From NCBI GenBank assembly GCA_019509895.1, contig JAEKLK010000077.1:1-6138 (forward strand): 6,138 nt of DNA. The letters are read 5' to 3'. This stretch comes from Betaproteobacteria bacterium. Lineage in GTDB: Bacteria > Pseudomonadota > Gammaproteobacteria > Burkholderiales > SG8-39. Below are positions 5,248 to 6,138 of the stretch, piece after piece (position 1 is the first letter of the stretch; each line of letters begins with the position of its first letter). Made by a program: the position numbers and the translations under genes. The notes beneath the pieces were generated by a model. The model was not told the origin of the DNA and made no database searches. It saw only the letters and a list, made by a program, of their open reading frames with translations.

Positions 5248-6138
5248 TAGGCAGCCTCCTTTGGCGTGTCGGCGAACCAGTGCGCGCGCGCCGCCATGAT
5301 CAGCTTCTTCGCCTTTTCCGCATCCATGGCCGTCATCTCCGACAGCTCGTCCACCGCCAGGTCGCCGAGGTCGTCGCGCGTGCGGATGCCGTTTTCGACC
5401 AGCTTGGCGGCGAGCTGCGTGTCCATGCCGTCGAGCTTGAGCATCTCGGGGTCGACGCCTTCCATCTTCTCCTCGTTGGCGATGGCGGCGACGAGCAGCG
5501 CGTTGCGCGCCCGGTTGCGCAGCTCGTTGACCGTGTCCTCGTCGAGCGACTGGAGCTCCATCAGCTCGTTGATCGGCACGTAGGCGATCTGTTCCAGGGT
5601 GGAGAAGCCCTCCTCGATGAGGATGTTCGCCACCTCCTCGTCGACGTCGAGCTTTTCCATGAACTGCTGCTTGATGCGGCCGGATTCCTCCTGCTGCTTC
5701 TTGTTGGATTCCTCTTCCGTCATCAGGTTGATCTGCCATCCGGTGAGCTCGGAGGCGAGCCGCACGTTCTGCCCGCTGCGGCCGATCGCCACGGCGAGAT
5801 TCTCCTCGTCGACCACGACATCCATCGCGTGCTTCTCCTCGTCGACCACGATCGACGAGACTTCCGCCGGCGCGAGGGCGCCGATCACGAACTGCGCCGG
5901 GTCGCCCGACCAGAGCACGATGTCCACGCGCTCGCCGGCGAGCTCCTGCGTCACCGCCTGCACGCGCGAGCCGCGCATGCCGACGCAGGTGCCGATCGGG
6001 TCGATGCGCTTGTCGTTCGTGTGCACGGCGATCTTCGCGCGGATGCCCGGGTCGCGCGCCGCCGACTTGATCTCGAGCAGCCCCTCCTCGATCTCCGGCA
6101 CCTCGAGCTCGAACAGCTTCATGATGAATTGCGGCGCC
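5247..6138 (-). CDS. nusA: Transcription termination/antitermination factor NusA, C-terminal part
   Basis: NusA binds RNA polymerase and nascent RNA, modulates pausing and intrinsic termination, and takes part in antitermination of rRNA operons. The window holds the last 296 residues of a protein usually near 490. The frame is open to the right edge, so the N-terminal polymerase-binding domain and most of S1 are outside; the ATG at 6122 is internal. Counting from that Met, the first KH domain carries GMRG (48-51) in KRIDPIGTCVGMRGSRVQAV. The second KH domain carries GRSG (114-117) in AVAIGRSGQNVRLASELTGW. Two helix-hairpin-helix acidic repeats follow, at about 157-210 (LDVDEEVANILIEEGFSTL...) and 226-283 (ending KAKKLIMAARAHWF), as in proteobacterial NusA with the polymerase alpha-CTD-binding repeat. 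The TAG stop (5249-5247) shares its G with the infB GTG. The promoter and any rimP gene upstream are not in view. Confidence 0.97.
   Translation of the reverse strand, partial: APQFIMKLFELEVPEIEEGLLEIKSAARDPGIRAKIAVHTNDKRIDPIGTCVGMRGSRVQAVTQELAGERVDIVLWSGDPAQFVIGALAPAEVSSIVVDEEKHAMDVVVDEENLAVAIGRSGQNVRLASELTGWQINLMTEEESNKKQQEESGRIKQQFMEKLDVDEEVANILIEEGFSTLEQIAYVPINELMELQSLDEDTVNELRNRARNALLVAAIANEEKMEGVDPEMLKLDGMDTQLAAKLVENGIRTRDDLGDLAVDELSEMTAMDAEKAKKLIMAARAHWFADTPKEAA
5255..5262 (-). promoter_or_regulatory. Strong Shine-Dalgarno site of infB, inside the end of nusA
   Basis: The minus strand reads AAAGGAGG, then 7 nt, then the GTG of infB. This is a full-length anti-Shine-Dalgarno match with good spacing, embedded in the last nusA codons (CCA AAG GAG GCT GCC TAG). 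It settles the infB start at GTG 5247 and rules out longer readings of the same frame into nusA. Confidence 0.9.

Noticed and set aside
3232..5250. A 672-codon open frame on the plus strand opposite infB
   Set aside because: It is exactly antisense to a fully conserved infB gene. Its product is rich in Arg, Leu, His and Asp with no domain I recognise, as expected for an antisense frame of a gene with G/C at third positions.
5248..5739. Upstream extension of the infB frame into nusA
   Set aside because: The added residues are an out-of-frame reading of conserved nusA. The GTG at 5247 has an ideal Shine-Dalgarno site and gives the normal IF-2 N-terminus.
1..6138. Mobile elements, CRISPR arrays, tRNA genes, riboswitches or foreign cargo
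   Set aside because: The window is almost completely filled by six conserved housekeeping genes. I saw no repeats with regular spacing, no terminal inverted repeats, no cloverleaf and no compositional break except the AT-richer truB-rpsO gap.

Overview
This window is the conserved transcription/translation operon of a GC-rich bacterium, and every real gene reads on the minus strand. In transcription order (right to left) it holds the 3' part of nusA, then infB, rbfA, truB, rpsO, and the 5' part of pnp. The order matches the classical nusA-infB-rbfA-truB-rpsO-pnp cluster of Proteobacteria. The organism is probably a betaproteobacterium. This rests on the IF2-associated segment after the IF2 N-domain (starting KITLTRKQTSEI), the NusA linker (MEKLDVDEEVANILIEEGF) and the overall look of PNPase and RbfA. 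That is inference from remembered family sequences, and I would not name a genus.

Layout: nusA (5247-6138, 5' end outside the window) overlaps infB by one base at TAGTG. infB (2728-5247) overlaps rbfA by four bases at GTGA. rbfA (2369-2731) overlaps truB by four bases at ATGA. So nusA, infB, rbfA and truB form one tightly coupled block. A 66-bp, AT-richer gap follows truB and holds a plausible sigma70-type promoter in front of rpsO (1146-1415). After rpsO a 9-bp GC-rich hairpin with a T-rich tail is a clear intrinsic terminator. pnp follows with only about 25 nt of leader and starts at TTG (1-1067, 3' end outside the window). Three of the five visible start codons are not ATG: GTG for infB, GTG for rbfA and TTG for pnp.

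Together the products link transcription elongation and termination (NusA), translation initiation (IF2), 30S maturation (RbfA, S15), tRNA modification (pseudouridine 55, TruB) and RNA turnover (PNPase). All reading frames seen are intact. There is no mobile element, CRISPR array, RNA gene or unfamiliar gene. The long plus-strand open frames are antisense shadows of these genes. I find no new biological system; the points worth a second look concern expression signals at the gene junctions.
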